NCBI GenBank assembly: GCA_028023455.1
Contig: JAQFVV010001007.1
Coordinates: 62,001 to 126,000 of the forward strand
Source: Epiperipatus broadwayi
Taxonomy: Eukaryota > Onychophora > Udeonychophora > Euonychophora > Peripatidae
Direction of reading: 5' to 3'
Length of the DNA stretch: 64,000 nucleotides
The notes below the pieces were generated by a model. The model was not told the origin of the DNA. It searched no databases and saw only the letters and a list, made by a program, of their open reading frames with translations. The translations under genes and the position numbers were made by a program. Numbering within the stretch: position 1 is the first letter of the stretch; each line of letters begins with the position of its first letter. Positions 1-12,764 of the stretch are shown one piece after another.

Positions 1-765
1 TTAACCCTTAAACCGCTAATTATATTATTGGTTGTATGAGGTAAAAATCAAATCTTTTAATTGGCCAACTCACAAACTGAAGACAAAGCCTATTGTTAAA
101 ACATATTCGCCTATAATATTAAATTCAACTCAGATACGTTTATAAAAAGTATATTACTAATTTTTCAGGTTATGAAAGAGAATGAAAGTTCTTTCAAAAA
201 TAAATTGCTATTTATTTATTATAAAATATATTCAATTTCAGCAAATATAAAGCGAATGTCTAAACAAAAAAGTGCTGACGCAAACGCTTTTTTTCAATGT
301 TACGTTAAGGAAAAGTAAAGATTTCTTTTTGCTAAATCTTAAATATTTTTACTAAAATCTTCAATATTTTTCGAAAATAATTTTGTTTTTTTAGTTTATT
401 TTTTAAAAATTATTTTAATTTTTCAAATTATACTTTTTTAAATACTTAAATCACATTCAAAATGAAAATCTCAGCGTTTTTCTTTATTTTCTTTGATCAG
501 GTGGTTTCTTTGTTCTTTCCAGCCAATCAGAATGTCTTTTTCGGCTGACAGCCAAACACTGACAAAGTTCTTTCTTTGTTTAGTTTAAAATGCGGTTTTT
601 TTGATTTTTTACTTGTAAAATAATTCGGAAGAGGGCACCATCTTACAGAACTTTTAAAAACCTAATCAATAACTGTCAGATGAATATTCTAGCATAAGAA
701 CTAGCAGAGTTTCAGTGACATCAGATGTCGACGAGAGACCTCGTAAGAGGCGGGAAAAGGGTTAA
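1..765 (-). mobile_element. piggyBac-like MITE, copy 1
   Basis: The block begins TTAA-CCCTTAAACCGC and ends GGCGGGAAAAGGG-TTAA. That gives imperfect terminal inverted repeats flanked by the TTAA target site used by piggyBac transposases. No transposase is visible inside, so it is a non-autonomous element. An internal segment (about 600-645) is the reverse complement of segments in the copies at 4945 and 11827 (the GAATTATTTTACAAG motif), which sets the orientation. The first 120 bases match the reverse complement of 59577-59696 with only a few differences. Assignment to piggyBac rests on the TTAA site and the CCCTT terminus only. Confidence 0.72.
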
Positions 766-819
766 TGAGTAAAGAAAATAATGGACTTAAACAGTGAAGA
801 GAACAACAACTTCACGCTC

Positions 820-1060
820 CCAAATCAGGATGCTTCAGATTGGCCTATATAAGTCAAAATTTAGGTTAAAGATAAGATGGCCACTCTTATAATTATAAAA
901 GTTTCTATCTTGTGTCATGGTTTGTGAGGTCCCTGTATTAGCAAAATAATATTGCTTGACGATTACAAATTTTAAGGTCTATTCATTACAGGTTATAGCC
1001 TGTTTAAGTATTTCCATATACTTCCTATGTGCTCAGTAAAATATAATTACAACTCTATAA
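820..1060 (+). repeat. Dispersed repeat family C copy
   Basis: This segment resembles 61690-61890 and, less closely, 58250-58600 and 60780-61000. Shared landmarks are GCCTATATAAGT, GGCCACTCTTAT, CTTGTGTCAYGGTTTG and TTGCTTGACKATTA. It is non-coding. It may be a PLE pseudo-LTR or an unrelated retroelement; I see no hammerhead core in it. Confidence 0.55.
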
Positions 1061-4000
1061 TTATAATTTTAAAATAATTATTTCTATTGATAAATGGTAA
1101 TAGCCAAAATCTTATCTAATAGTTATGGCCTCCACAGGGTACGCTTGTTTAAAAACAAGATTGATAAATTGTAATAATAATTATAAACTTTTATCAATGA
1201 AGTAAAGAATTTTGACTATGCTGTCTCTTAAATAGTACAATTACATGCTAATTCTAACTAAAAGATTTTTTGATTCAGAATGAAGCTTTTGAAGTAGAAT
1301 TATAAAATAAGTAAAGTAAAATAAAATGGATCAGATCAGCAATCTTCAGGAATAGTACCAAAAGCTAAACAAATAAAAAAAAACCATTATGTTTGATCAT
1401 CAGTTTTTTATAGCGTAGCAGTAGTGTTATGGTCACTATCAGCTTATACTCCTTGCAGATATCTGTAGCCTTAGTTTATCAATTTTGTGCTCATTTAATG
1501 ACAAAACCACCTCAAATTAATTATTTGTCACAATTGTAAAGGGATTCTAATATAAATGAGCCATTAATGCTGCTGATTGGTAGATTATCTGATTCAGATT
1601 TTAAAAGCACTTGCAAATACATTGATAGCAGATGTTCTTTATAGCACTTCAAATATTAAAAAAATGATATTTTTCATAGTTTACTTATATATTTATAATT
1701 ATTTTTGCAACATATTTTTAAAAAATTACTTTTAAAATAAAAATATTTATGATTACACTTAAATTTTATTTAAAAATGTTTGATTTTAAGAAGAATATCA
1801 AGAAAAATGTACTAATGGTAAAAAACAAGAACATATAATCAGCACGGCCTTCACAAACATTATTGTAGTTACTTTCTATCATTTTTAATAATTATAAACA
1901 AATTTTAAATTTTAGAACAGAATTTTGTTGCTTCACATTGATTTAAGAATAATTCATTCAGATTATAAAAATGGAGTTAAAATAACAAATATTTCATTCA
2001 GTATCCATTTTTATAAGCTGTACAATAATCAACCAATAAGAAACAAGCTGTTTTTATGTTTATGTTTTTCAATTTTTTTTCTATATTTGCAAAGTTAAAA
2101 TATTATTTTAAAGAATGTATTTTATTTGTAAAGTTACATTTTTAATAAATTAAGTCAAATTTAATAATAAACAATACAGAATAAAGATTTAATCTTAGAA
2201 CAAAATGTTAGAAGTCTAATCCAAACACTCACTAGAATTTGACTTTAAAATGCAAAAGAGTTAATTTCCAGTAAGTTAAGGTAAATTCTTTTCAAGAGAA
2301 ACATAATAATATAGACTTGAATTATCGTGTATGGTCAAAATGTTTAGTTTTAGATATGAAAATACCAAAAAAGAAAATATTAAATCAATTCAAAAATCTC
2401 CAATAAAAATATGTTTTGTACATTTTCAACATCACTAATAGAACAAAAATTGGGACTATTCTATTATTAAATTCTTCTGCTAAGTATGTATTCCAATGTG
2501 GGCATTAAATGGTGCCTTGGTCATTTGGCTTAAAGTCAGACTGTTATAGTGATTTGTAGCATTGATTTACTAATTTGTATTGATAGTAAATACTGGAACT
2601 AACAGAGACACTAATCAAATGTCCTGAAATTGGCAATTTCTTAATTCTCAAAGTAGTTACTGTGCTTGCACAAGGTCATATTTTATTTAAACCTTGAAAA
2701 TGCAAACCATATATTTTCCATAGCTTGTTTATATAATTATTTTTGAAAAATGTTTGTTTTTAGGTAAGAATATAAAATTTGATTCAGATTTTATTTGAAA
2801 AGACTTTTTTTAAAAATACAAGTATAGATAAATGTAAAAAAGGAAGTTTAACTGAAAAAAAAGAATGTATATACTACTAGTATAATAATTATTTGAATTT
2901 TAAAAATCTCACACATTTCACTTTTCAGCAAAAAACTTTTATTATTGATTACCATGCAGTCTTCATCAGATCTTAATCTATTCTTTCAAATATCCTCCAT
3001 TTTACTCTAGTAAAATAATAATTATTTCTTTGTTATTTTTAAAAGTAATTATATGTGAAGTAATAAAAGCTATTTTTCTGATTAGATATTATAGTTTGTT
3101 ATATTTTCTCTGTATTTAAAAAGTTGAAACATTTTTAAAAATGATTTTTACTTTTAATTTTATATTTTTTTCTAATAAATAATTTTAAAATTGTGAAAAT
3201 ATAATGAAAAATAAAGGTTTGTTTATTATAATAAAAGGTTGGAATTATAACCCAAGAAGTCACAGGAGACTATTGGGAAATGTTCAGAATATTTTAGTTT
3301 TAATCTTAAGGATTATAATCAATCCAGATGTCAATCATCAAAAACTCAAATGAAAATAATAAAGGACAACAGTGAATATTCAAATTATGACTTTTTATAC
3401 TTCATCCGTAAATAATCTGTTCACTCAAGAGTTAATAAAAAAAAATCTCAAATAATATAAATAATGTTTCAGATTCCAGTACTCAGAATGAATCGGATCC
3501 AAAAAGCAATTCACTGAATACAAATAAAATTATAAAAAAACTCTTTCAAATTATAAAAGTTTAATCTCATAATCAATAATGATTGAACACATTCACAAAT
3601 CTGAATAAATTTTTTGTGTTCACAAAGAGTCTTAAAATGTCATCATTTTTGTTTATAAACACAATACAAATAACTAAAAAAAAAATCACTGTGAAATACT
3701 GTATAAACAGATTATACGAATCTTTCAGAAAAAAATCTAATACTAAATGAAGGGATTTTGTCTCTGGATAAAATCTTGTAACTCAATTTTTATCTGCTTC
3801 CAAATTTTAGATCTAATTAAAACATTGTTCACAGATGTGTTCTTAATGGTGATACATTTTTTTAAAATTTTAATAAAAAATTATAGACAAATTTAATTTT
3901 TTTAAATTTTAGATAAAACATTGTTGTAAGCAGTATCTAACAACACTTGTTAATTTAAAATTTTAAAAGTTCAACATTTTTAAAACACAATTTAAATAAA

Positions 4001-4127
4001 TTAACCACATTATTACATTTGATATTGTACATCTTAACTAAATAAATATAAACTTAATTTTTCTGACATGAAACAAAAAGTTGGAATTGTGATAACAATC
4101 TTTAGTACCGATTTTAGTGTGTGTTAC
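1061..4127. other. AT-rich intergenic stretch, no gene seen
   Basis: Long AT-rich sequence with stops in all frames. A short minus-strand segment near 2953-2975 (CTGATGAAGACTGC) resembles the start of the hammerhead core found at 23189, but no GAAA half follows, so it is only a possible fragment. Confidence 0.5.
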
Positions 4128-4533
4128 CGATCGCCTCCTAATCTCAACATGAGCGTAATTAACCCTAAGGACTATATCCCCCACTACATGCCCAGAAAGG
4201 ACTATATCCCCCCAATACATGCCCAGAAAGTGTTTTACAAAATCACATGTAGCAATAAAAATTGCCCAGTGGTATATTATGGGGAAACGAGGGCATCTGT
4301 CCATACAAAACTGGCCCAGCATGTATAGGCATATAATAAGGCATCGGTTGACCTATCCCTCCCCTCTATTTTTGTACAGCATGCTGTTGCTATGGGCCAC
4401 CAGAGCAGGCCCAGATAAGCCTGGGGTTATGTGTAGAGAGCAGCATGAATTGCGCAGGAAAGTGAAAGAGGCGTGCTATATTATATCGGATGAACACGCG
4501 ATGAATAAAAAGGAGTCATATTTGCAAATTTAA
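4128..4533 (+). pseudogene. PLE GIY-YIG endonuclease 3' fragment (frameshifted)
   Basis: Two overlapping plus frames together encode the C-terminal GIY-YIG nuclease region of a Penelope-like retroelement. The first frame (to 4328) shows VFYKITC (the GIY strand), a C-x4-C spacing and VYYGET (the YIG strand). The second frame continues to 4533 with a HELRRKVKEACYI segment that fits the conserved R/E helix. A frame break near 4325 separates them. Just upstream, a roughly 31-bp tandem duplication encodes the repeated DYIP/MP block. No reverse transcriptase lies upstream, so this is a 5'-truncated copy. A hammerhead-like motif follows about 50 bp after the stop. Confidence 0.7.
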
Positions 4534-4583
4534 TCTGTCCTATTTTGCATATTTGCACTTCGTAAAAATGAAGGAATATTGTA

Positions 4584-4624
4584 CTTTTTGAAAATGAAGG
4601 CTATACCTTTGAAAGCGCTAGAAG
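4584..4624 (+). ncRNA. Variant hammerhead-like motif
   Basis: Order of parts: stem I strand CTTT (4584-4587), TTGA, AAA, TGA, stem AGG/CCT around loop CTATA, TT, GAAA (4611-4614), GCGCTA, then GAAG, which can pair with CTTT. The GAAA-GCGCU piece gives a self-complementary AGCGCU stem III. Compared with the canonical CUGAUGA core it has three extra A residues. Alternatively G and A of TGA join the stem (GAAGG/CCTTT). The same layout occurs at 39319, 47584 and 48226. Activity is not implied. Confidence 0.45.
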
Positions 4625-4944
4625 AAATCAATAAAAGTTTGTCATTTATTTATTTGATTTGATTTATTTATTTATTTATACATAGTCGAATTATATACGC
4701 GTGTGTATTCTTAATATTAACACAAATATTAAAGTTTTTACAAATATATTCTAACACATGGTTGAACGTTATATATTATAAAACAAAAATAGAAAACCAA
4801 AAATATAAAAAAGTTAAATAAATCCTTTTTAAACATGTAAATGCTTAAGAAAGTTAAAAATAAAATGTATTTCCTTTTTATAGTATTATTAATAACATGC
4901 AAAGAAAAATACTGCCAAAATTAAGAAAATTTACTTTTTACTAT

Positions 4945-5786
4945 TTAACCTTTTAACTGTTTGACTCGTTCTTAATCGAGGCAATTTTTGATACATATTC
5001 GTTTTAATCGAGTAAATTTGACATCGCTGTAAATTGCTTAGTTTTTGGACTACGTTTACGGTTTTAACGTCATTTTTTAGAATGCAAAAAGTTTTATAAT
5101 ATACTGCCATCTATTGAATTATTTTACAAGTAAAAAATCAATTAATTGATGATTTATGTCAAACAAAAACTAAGCACTGCCTTTTCACATCTTTTCTTGA
5201 ATCTATTGGCTGTTGAAATTTTGTAAACAAAAGAAAATGGAAAAGCTCCCCTTCTCATCATCTTTTCTTGAATCTTATTGGCTGTTAAAATTTTTATATG
5301 GCTGCCAAAAATTAAAAATTTCGAACGCTTTTGTTTTATTTTGAAAATGATAAACGAATGTTTTAGAGCATTTTAAAAATATTTTTTGATGAAATACAAA
5401 TAAAATACAAATTATTTTCATATAATATGTCAAAAATAAATATTATTTTACAAAAATAGTTACGATTTTAGCAAGAATTATTTATTTATTGCAAAGTCGG
5501 GAAAAAAAAATCATAACGTGAAATTATGATTGCCGTTTCTTTTCATGTCAACCGTAACAAATATTTTTAAAATTAAAAATCAAAATTTATTTTTGAACAA
5601 ACTTTCGTTTATTTTTATAATGTGAGAAATTACAATATATTTTTAAAAACGAAACTAAAGTGAATATATTTAAAAAACGGTCAATAACTTTTGAAAAATT
5701 GATACATTATTTTGTGCATCGGCTAATTAAAAGCTTTGAGTGATACTACCTGCAGCGAATGAACAATTGGACAGTTAAAGGGTTAA
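4945..5786 (+). mobile_element. piggyBac-like MITE, copy 2
   Basis: Bounded by TTAA-CCTTTTAACTGT at the left and ACAGTTAAAGGG-TTAA at the right, with TTAA at both edges. The interior shares the GAATTATTTTACAAGTAAA segment and the TTGGCTGTT motifs with copies 1 and 3. No ORF of transposase size is present. It is about 840 bp long. Confidence 0.72.
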
Positions 5787-6559
5787 TGTATTTGTGTGAA
5801 TAAAACATTTCTTTTGCATCTCTTATTTTCAAAAAGACAAAAGCCAACAAGTCCCAAATAGTTTATACATTGTTGTTGCTGTAAATGTATAAATGCATTT
5901 TCTTTAGCAATACTATGACACTCTAAAGTTTTTGAATTTTAATAGAGGCAATACGACATAGACATTAAGTATGATTTCCATTACATATTGCTTATTGATC
6001 AGCCATAGGATATTTTATCAAAGAAATTTAATACTCAGTGTAGCATTATTACAATTTAAATTATTTTGGTATTTGTTATCTTTAAAATATATATTTATGG
6101 TCAGATGCTATTTATAAGTATTAGTTCTGTATTCAGTTACTTATCTGCAAGAAAATAATGAGTCTTTACTTCCTTAAAATATACTCCGCTTATTTACTAG
6201 AACACTGTAGCAAATTATGTATTTTTTATCATAAATAATGTTCTGGTAATGAATTTTATTTCAATGCCTGTAATTGATTCAGACATTAAATTAAAAAAAA
6301 TAACCTAGTCATTTGGTGAATAAGATGCTTCTGATCTGATTAAATAGTAAAAAAATAAATCCCACAAAGTGATCCAATAAAATCATAAAAATTGATTTTT
6401 TTAAAATGATTTTAAAAAAAAAAAAAATATGTAACATAAGTAATACCACAATTTCACTCTAAGTTTACTAATATAATACAATTATTCTTATTTTGTAGTT
6501 AATGAAGGCTACAAATTAGTGAAACTATGAAAATGTTGAAATAAAATTTTTATTGTCAA
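5787..6559. other. AT-rich stretch, nothing recognised
   Basis: No coding region, RNA gene or clear repeat boundary seen between the MITE and the SINE. Confidence 0.5.
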
Positions 6560-6649
6560 GCGTTAGGGGCCGAGTGGTCCGCACAGCTGCCTTACAAGCA
6601 GTTGTCCCGGGTTTGCTTCCCAGTCTATGTTTTGACACATGAAAAAAAA
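6560..6649 (+). mobile_element. tRNA-Gly-type SINE
   Basis: The head resembles a tRNA gene: an A-box-like GGCCGAGTGG, an anticodon-arm-like CTGCCTTACAAGCAG, and a B-box-like GGGTTTGCTTCC. It then runs through TTTTGACACATGA into an A run. Other copies in the window show that the source is a tRNA-Gly(UCC)-like sequence (GCRTTGGTGGT...). Short length and the common TTGTCAAG 5' flank are shared with the other copies. Confidence 0.75.
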
Positions 6650-9211
6650 ATTATTGGAAACTGTTTATAAAGTTATTATAATTTGATGTAAACTGATCCC
6701 CAATGTTTTATGTCATTGTCTGTGACTTGATTTGAATAAACTCTTGTATAAAAAGCTATTAAGCAGAGAAAGAAATTTAATAACTCAGGAAATAAGTTTC
6801 ATAAATCCCTTTTTAGATGTTCAACCAAAAGTATACAATCAAGGAATTATGGCATAAAAATAGAATTATTATAATGATCCAAACAAATTTCTTTTTTCAG
6901 ATCTCATAATAAAGGCAGATGAACTTGATTTTCCTGGATGCATCTGGAATCTCATAACAGATTCTGGACAATTCATCACTACTGCACTCACCTGCTTCAT
7001 CAATGAAATTTATAGTGGTTATTTATCTATTCTACATGTGTATCAATAGTATGAGATAGTGTGGATAGTTGAAGTTTACTTGAAAGTCTGAGTTCAAATC
7101 CCTATATTTACAATTAAGTTCCGGATATAAGAATGCCTGTATTTCAAATCTTACACTATTGATCTATGTAAATGTGACCAAACATTAACTATGAATTTCA
7201 TAATTAATGATTGTCAAATAATTGGAATCTCTGAGTTCCATTTTTGATATTTTGGCATTAATTTAGGTGTCAAAAATAATGCACTAAATAAATAATAAAC
7301 TTATTTACTAATCCAATACTAACGTTTCTTGGCAAGTAAAAACTAACACTGTAAATACTGCATTTATTTAAATTGAACTATTTGAGGAGGGTCAGCTATA
7401 ATTAATGATTTAGAAAGTTTAAAATAATAATTATGAGTAAATTATAGGTCATTATTTTTTGCTATGACCACAGATTTCCATTTTGATTAGCTATTCATAG
7501 TTAAAAATTATTCCTCATAATTTCTATTGTTATTAAACTAGGATTGTTGTTTAATTTCAACTTTTGGCCTGATTATTATAAAAAAATAATATTGTAGCAA
7601 TAGACTGTTAAATTATATATAATAATTTTATTCCAGTTCGCATGCGTATGCTGCGCAAATTTATTTGGCTTAATCATAATAATTTTATGTATATATTATT
7701 AATTTGTCTTGTATAAAAACAATGAAAACGTTGATTTTTTTTCTTTGTAAAAGATAAGCAATATTTGGCCCTCTTAAACACTATATGGAATTTTATCCAA
7801 AATTATATAAAGAATTTGGTGTTAATTAACTCTCTTTTTATTTTTATGTCTTTGATGAAGTTGATAGATCATCAGACTGTTTATAATCGATTTTTTTTGT
7901 CTCTAGTAATAAAAAAATTCTTATTAAAAGGGGGGAAATTTTATTATGTATTGTTGCTAGAATTTATATCCAGTTCTGATATGTTATTTAATGACAGATA
8001 CCATTTTAATATTCTGGTTGCTACAGTATGTTTTACTGATAGGATTTATAAATATAGCATAATTTTATTTATGATTGTTAACACATATTTTTACTTGTCA
8101 TTATTTTTTCAAACATTTCTTTAAGGCAATATTTTTTCTTAATATTAATTTTTTAAAAGCTTAAGATGATGGTTTTCAATGATTTGTTCATTTTAATAAG
8201 TCATTTCATAATACTAATGGTATCAGATTTATAATTTTATCAAAGTGATTTGTGTTAAATAATAAAAAAACAAGATGCCATCACATACTTTCAGCTATAG
8301 TTTAGCAGCGAATTCTTTTCTCTCACCTCAGTTATATCACTAATATAAATTCTACCAATCAATAGATGCCAGATAGTAGTGCTTAAACAGTCCCTATCCA
8401 GTGTTCTTCTATCAAATATTCTAGACTAGTTTATAATAACATTCATGAATAAGGAATTTTAGGTTCAGGGAGCAAATGCAATAAGCTCTCTTGGATTCAA
8501 TGCATATTTCTTTTAGCAGCTATTTTTGACTTTTTTCATTTACTAACAAGCTTCTAGCCCAAACTGAAAAAAAACATTATGTTTTCAATCTAAACCAATT
8601 TTCTTGCATAGTTGTATAGATATGAAACTATATTAGTACCTATATATTACAGTGCCCTTTGTTTTTTAATAACTATTACCATCTCTGTTCTTTGCATAGA
8701 AATGAAATAATAACAATAAAATTTTGTGACTCCAGCTTGCATAACCTGTTGAGCAGATATTTTTTTTTACTCATCACAATCATGCCTTTTCATGTAAAGG
8801 TTTAGAAATTAATATAAAAAAAAATGTTTAAGTAAATCATAACTGTGTTAAATAACCAACTTCAAAAGTCAGAAAACTTAATGAATGCTCAGAATTGTAA
8901 TTTTGTTCAGATATTAGAAATTTGCTTTATATGATGTCAAATTGTAAAATGGTATTGATATCACTAAAGATCTTTTTTTTTTTAATTTTTATTAATAATA
9001 ATTTTTCTAATTAATCTTTCAAATTGCAAATATAACCATATACCTAATATATTTTCAAGTTTTTTGATTTATCAGTACCCATCATCTCAAGTATATCACT
9101 TCACATCCACTCACTGGCACAGAAAGTTAGATCATTCTCTCTCACTAGGAATACATTTAGGAACCACTTCACTTTTGCTAAGAGTTATATATAAACATAT
9201 AAAATAGTCAA
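6650..9211. other. AT-rich stretch, no gene supported
   Basis: A 119-codon open frame at 7765-8124 lies here, but it lacks an ATG start, is made of AT-rich hydrophobic codons and matches nothing I recognise. A repeat relic at 7010-7110 is listed separately. Confidence 0.45.
7010..7110 (+). repeat. Truncated copy of the 39.4/56.3-kb repeat
   Basis: The plus strand here carries GTGTATCARYAGTATGAGAT followed by AGTGTG and GAAAGTCTGAGTTCAAA. These match the reverse complement of 39410-39500. The hammerhead portion present in the other two copies is missing. Confidence 0.5.
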
Positions 9212-9299
9212 GCATTGGTGGTCTAGCGGTTAGCATTGCTGCCTTCCAAGCAGCTGGCCAGGGTTCGCCTCCGGTCAATACTTTGACATATGAAAAAAA
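9212..9299 (+). mobile_element. tRNA-Gly(UCC)-derived SINE
   Basis: The first ~68 bases follow a eukaryotic tRNA-Gly(UCC) closely: GCATTGGTGGT start, A-box-like TGGTCTAGCGG, anticodon arm CTGCCTTCCAAGCAG with anticodon TCC, and a GGGTTCGCCTCC B-box region. The T stem and acceptor stem are partly mismatched, so it is not a functional tRNA. It continues as CTTTGACATATGA with an A-rich tail. Confidence 0.8.
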
Positions 9300-9423
9300 T
9301 ATATAAAATAACTTCATGTCATATATATTAGATATATTTAAATTTAACTTCATATATATATATTTAAATTTTCCATTCCGTCATACATCTCTAAAATATG
9401 AACAAAGACATATGTATACATTT

Positions 9424-9522
9424 ATTTTTTCTCATGTGTCATAGATTCGGTCGGGAAGCGAACCGACTAACACACGACAACTGCTTTTAAGGCAACTGTG
9501 CTGACCTCTCGACCACCAACGC
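9424..9522 (-). mobile_element. tRNA-Gly-type SINE
   Basis: Minus-strand copy starting GCGTTGGTGGTCGAGAGG and ending in CATGAG plus an A run (read on the minus strand). It faces the copy at 9212 in inverted orientation, about 125 bp away. Confidence 0.8.
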
Positions 9523-11826
9523 TTGACTATGTATAAATTTATTTTATATATAGAAAAAGATAAAAATGAAATAAATACGATTTAAATAAAGCGTATTTAC
9601 TAAAACTCATAATACAATAAAAAAAATTAAATTATAGAAACTGAAAAAATAAAGCACATTAAAAGAATCGAAAAATAGATTACATTATAATTTTGATTTA
9701 ATAATGAATTAATTATCTTACTGACATAAGAAAAAGATATTACTAATTACATTTTGAAAGTTGATTAGAATGTTTGAATACATCTTGTAAGGCTTAATTG
9801 TCATCAAAGCAGTAAATAAGTAATGAAAAAAGGTTTAAAAATGTCCAAATAAAATCCAATATAAATCATGTTAACTTTTAGGTTTAAATTTTAATTTACA
9901 ATCAAAAGATTTTAGTTAGATATCTAAATCTTGTCAAGAATTGCTGTTAATACAGTTAAAATTCCTAATGTTGTTAGAAAAAATATTTGAAGTCTATAGA
10001 TGATAACTAGAACAATATTGACAACACAATAAAAACATACTTAAATATACGCAAAATATGCTGAGTTTCAGTATTTGTATATATAAAATATTGTTTAAAT
10101 ATTCAAAACATCATGGTTCTAGTGTCAGCATGTCTCTGTATACCTTCATATGAGTTTTAATATCATTGCTTAATCCATGATGATCAATGTCTTTTGCTTT
10201 GTTAATATGGGTAATTTTATTCTTTAGCTTATATTTAGATTTTTTAAAATTTGTATAGATAAATATTTGTATAGTGAAGAGTATCAAAAATGGCTACATG
10301 TTTGCAAAATATATATGATATATCAATTGAAAGTTTAATCTAATTATTGAGATCTCTTTCTATTTTTCATAATGTCACTATTTCTACATTTATGTGTGTG
10401 TGTGTGTCATTCACTGACCTCAATGCTACATTCCTTCAGCAGTGCTACCTTAAAAAAAGATGGTCTGAATATAATAGCATAGAGCAGAGGTAACTTCTTC
10501 ATATTCCACAAAGTTGTTATATAAAATGAAAAATCCAGACTGATTTAAAAAGGAGACCGTTTATAGAAAATACTCAAACTTACTACTTTTCATTATTGGA
10601 CTGCTATTTTAGTGGTCTAAGCAAATTGATGGCTCCTTCACAATCTTTCCTAATTATTTTCTATTTATATGAATCTCTAGGAATAAGACTATTCTTTCAG
10701 ACTATTGCTTTTTATACATTGATAACTGTACCCATAAATCAACAACTTGATTTCCACAACACTAATGGTTTTCCTTCTAGTATTAAATAACTTCACTTGA
10801 ATAACTTTACTAGTTCAGTTTTCAGGCGCCATATTGAATTTTTTAAAAAACTGACCTGAGAAACAATTTTCATAATAACTTCAGTTTTAATAATGTTAGC
10901 GCAAAAAAATTACATTAATAGAAACTAGAAAAACAAAGAAAAACAATCAGTCTAAGATAATCATTTAAAAAAAAGGAAAAAAAGAAATTTCAACATCCAA
11001 CATAATTATTATTTTATTGTTTGTTCATAATTTCTAATTTATCATTAACTATGTTTAAATTACATCTTCCATGGTAATTTCTTTGTATTTCTCACAAAAT
11101 TATCTTTTAAACCATCCATAGCTTCAGAATCTCCAAAATAAGTCACATATGAATTCTTCATTTTTATCTTGTATCCCAAAAGTTACCAAATTTCAAAGGC
11201 ATCTATAAGAAAAAAGATTCATCCTAATAAAAGATACAAAACAAATCATTTCCAAAAGATAGGTACACATTTATCATCATAGCAATTGGTTTCTTGTTTA
11301 TCTAAAACTAGAAATTGTAGGCTACTGTCTGCATCACTGATAAAATGATTTTCATCTCTTCATTTTATATTTTTTGTGTACATCAGTGATATTTATATTC
11401 TTTATGCACACCGGTGATGCTATCGTTATATTTATTGTCCCACAAAGATATAATTTATTTGCATCTAGCTCATTTGCTAGCTATAAACTGGAAAATAATG
11501 TGATGCAAGATGTGGCAAAACTACACACTCCACAGCATGAGTATCAAGGCATAGGCAAGAATCAGAATGATTCTTTGTCTGCATACAGTTGCATGTGGTA
11601 TATGCATAACCATTGTGGCTACTACTACACAAACATCATTTGAAATCTTTATTTTATTGGTCCTAAGTGTATATATTTTCACATGGTACTATGCCCAGTA
11701 AATTTTGTGAATGCTTTATCAACTACAATCTTTCTGTATATTTAATTACGTTTTTAAAATTTACATGTTATATAACATGCAAGAGTAAACACAAACACAC
11801 CATAGTAAATTATTAATATCAACTCT
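9523..11826. other. AT-rich stretch, no gene seen
   Basis: Contains a short (GT)n run near 10393 and small AT-rich ORFs without recognisable features. Nothing else is supported. Confidence 0.5.
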
Positions 11827-12764
11827 TTAACTTCCTTGTCAGATTAAAAATGATCACAGCTTCAAGTTACTCGAATTCTGCCATTTTTAACACTACGATA
11901 AAGAATTTACAGTCATTTTAAAGCTTAAAAAAGTACCATAAGATGCTGCCCTCTCTCGAATTATTTTACAAGTAAAAATCAATGAATTTGACATTTAAAC
12001 TTTAACAATGGTAGAAGGCAGTCTTTTCTAGATGGTTATTGGTTGGTTGTCATTTAAGGCCTGTCAATAATTTTTCATTGCTCCAACTTCTCTGTTTTGC
12101 ATTTCAAAATAAAAACAAATATTTTACAGTATTTTTTTTACATATTATAAATTATTTTCATAAAATATACTGAAAACATAATTATTTTGGAAAAAACAGT
12201 AAGATTTTAGTAAAAAATTGTATACTTTTACAGGAATGTAAATTGAAAAAGAAACCAGCACTAACAACAATTTTGACACCTGTCAAGAGTTTACATTGTC
12301 CCAAGCTCTTTATTTGATTCTCAAACTAAAATTAATGTTTTAGAATATTTTTCTAGCATTTATTTATATATTATAAAGTATTTTGGTAAAATATGCTGAA
12401 AATATAAATTATTTTATAAAAATAGTAAGATTTTAGTAAAGAAAATTTTTTATTTTTACACTAACATAAATTGAGAGGGAAATCAATGATGTCAGTAACA
12501 TTTTCTGATTTGTTACTAAGTTTCTTTTTAGGTCTTCTGCTATCAAATATTTTTATAATTATAAATAAAAATTTACTTTGAAAAAACTTTTGTTCACTTT
12601 CATAACCTGACAAATTATTAATATACTTTTTACAAATAAAACTAAAATGAATATAATATTAAATGATGAATATATATTTACTGCTGATTCTGTAATTGAC
12701 CAATCAAAAGTTTAGAGTTTTATCTCACTTGGCCAATAAAACAAAGTGCAGCTGAAGGGGTTAT
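11827..12764 (+). mobile_element. piggyBac-like MITE, copy 3 (degraded)
   Basis: Internal sequence aligns with copies 1 and 2, including the GAATTATTTTACAAGTAAAA segment and the CTGCCCTCTC stretch. The left end is TTAA-CTTCCTTGTCAG and the right end GCTGAAGGGG-TTAT, so one TTAA has mutated and the termini have drifted. It is the oldest-looking of the copies. Confidence 0.6.

Noticed and set aside
4038-4322. 94-codon minus-strand frame
   Set aside because: Antisense of the PLE GIY-YIG fragment.
7868-7900. Minus-strand CTGATGA near 7870
   Set aside because: No GAAA element or helices follow.
7765-8124. 119-codon plus-strand frame
   Set aside because: No ATG at its start, composed mainly of Ile/Phe/Leu/Tyr/Asn codons expected from AT-rich DNA, and no domain or neighbouring splice signals.
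9212-9283. Functional tRNA-Gly(UCC) gene
   Set aside because: T stem and acceptor stem carry mismatches, and the sequence continues into a SINE tail shared by other copies.
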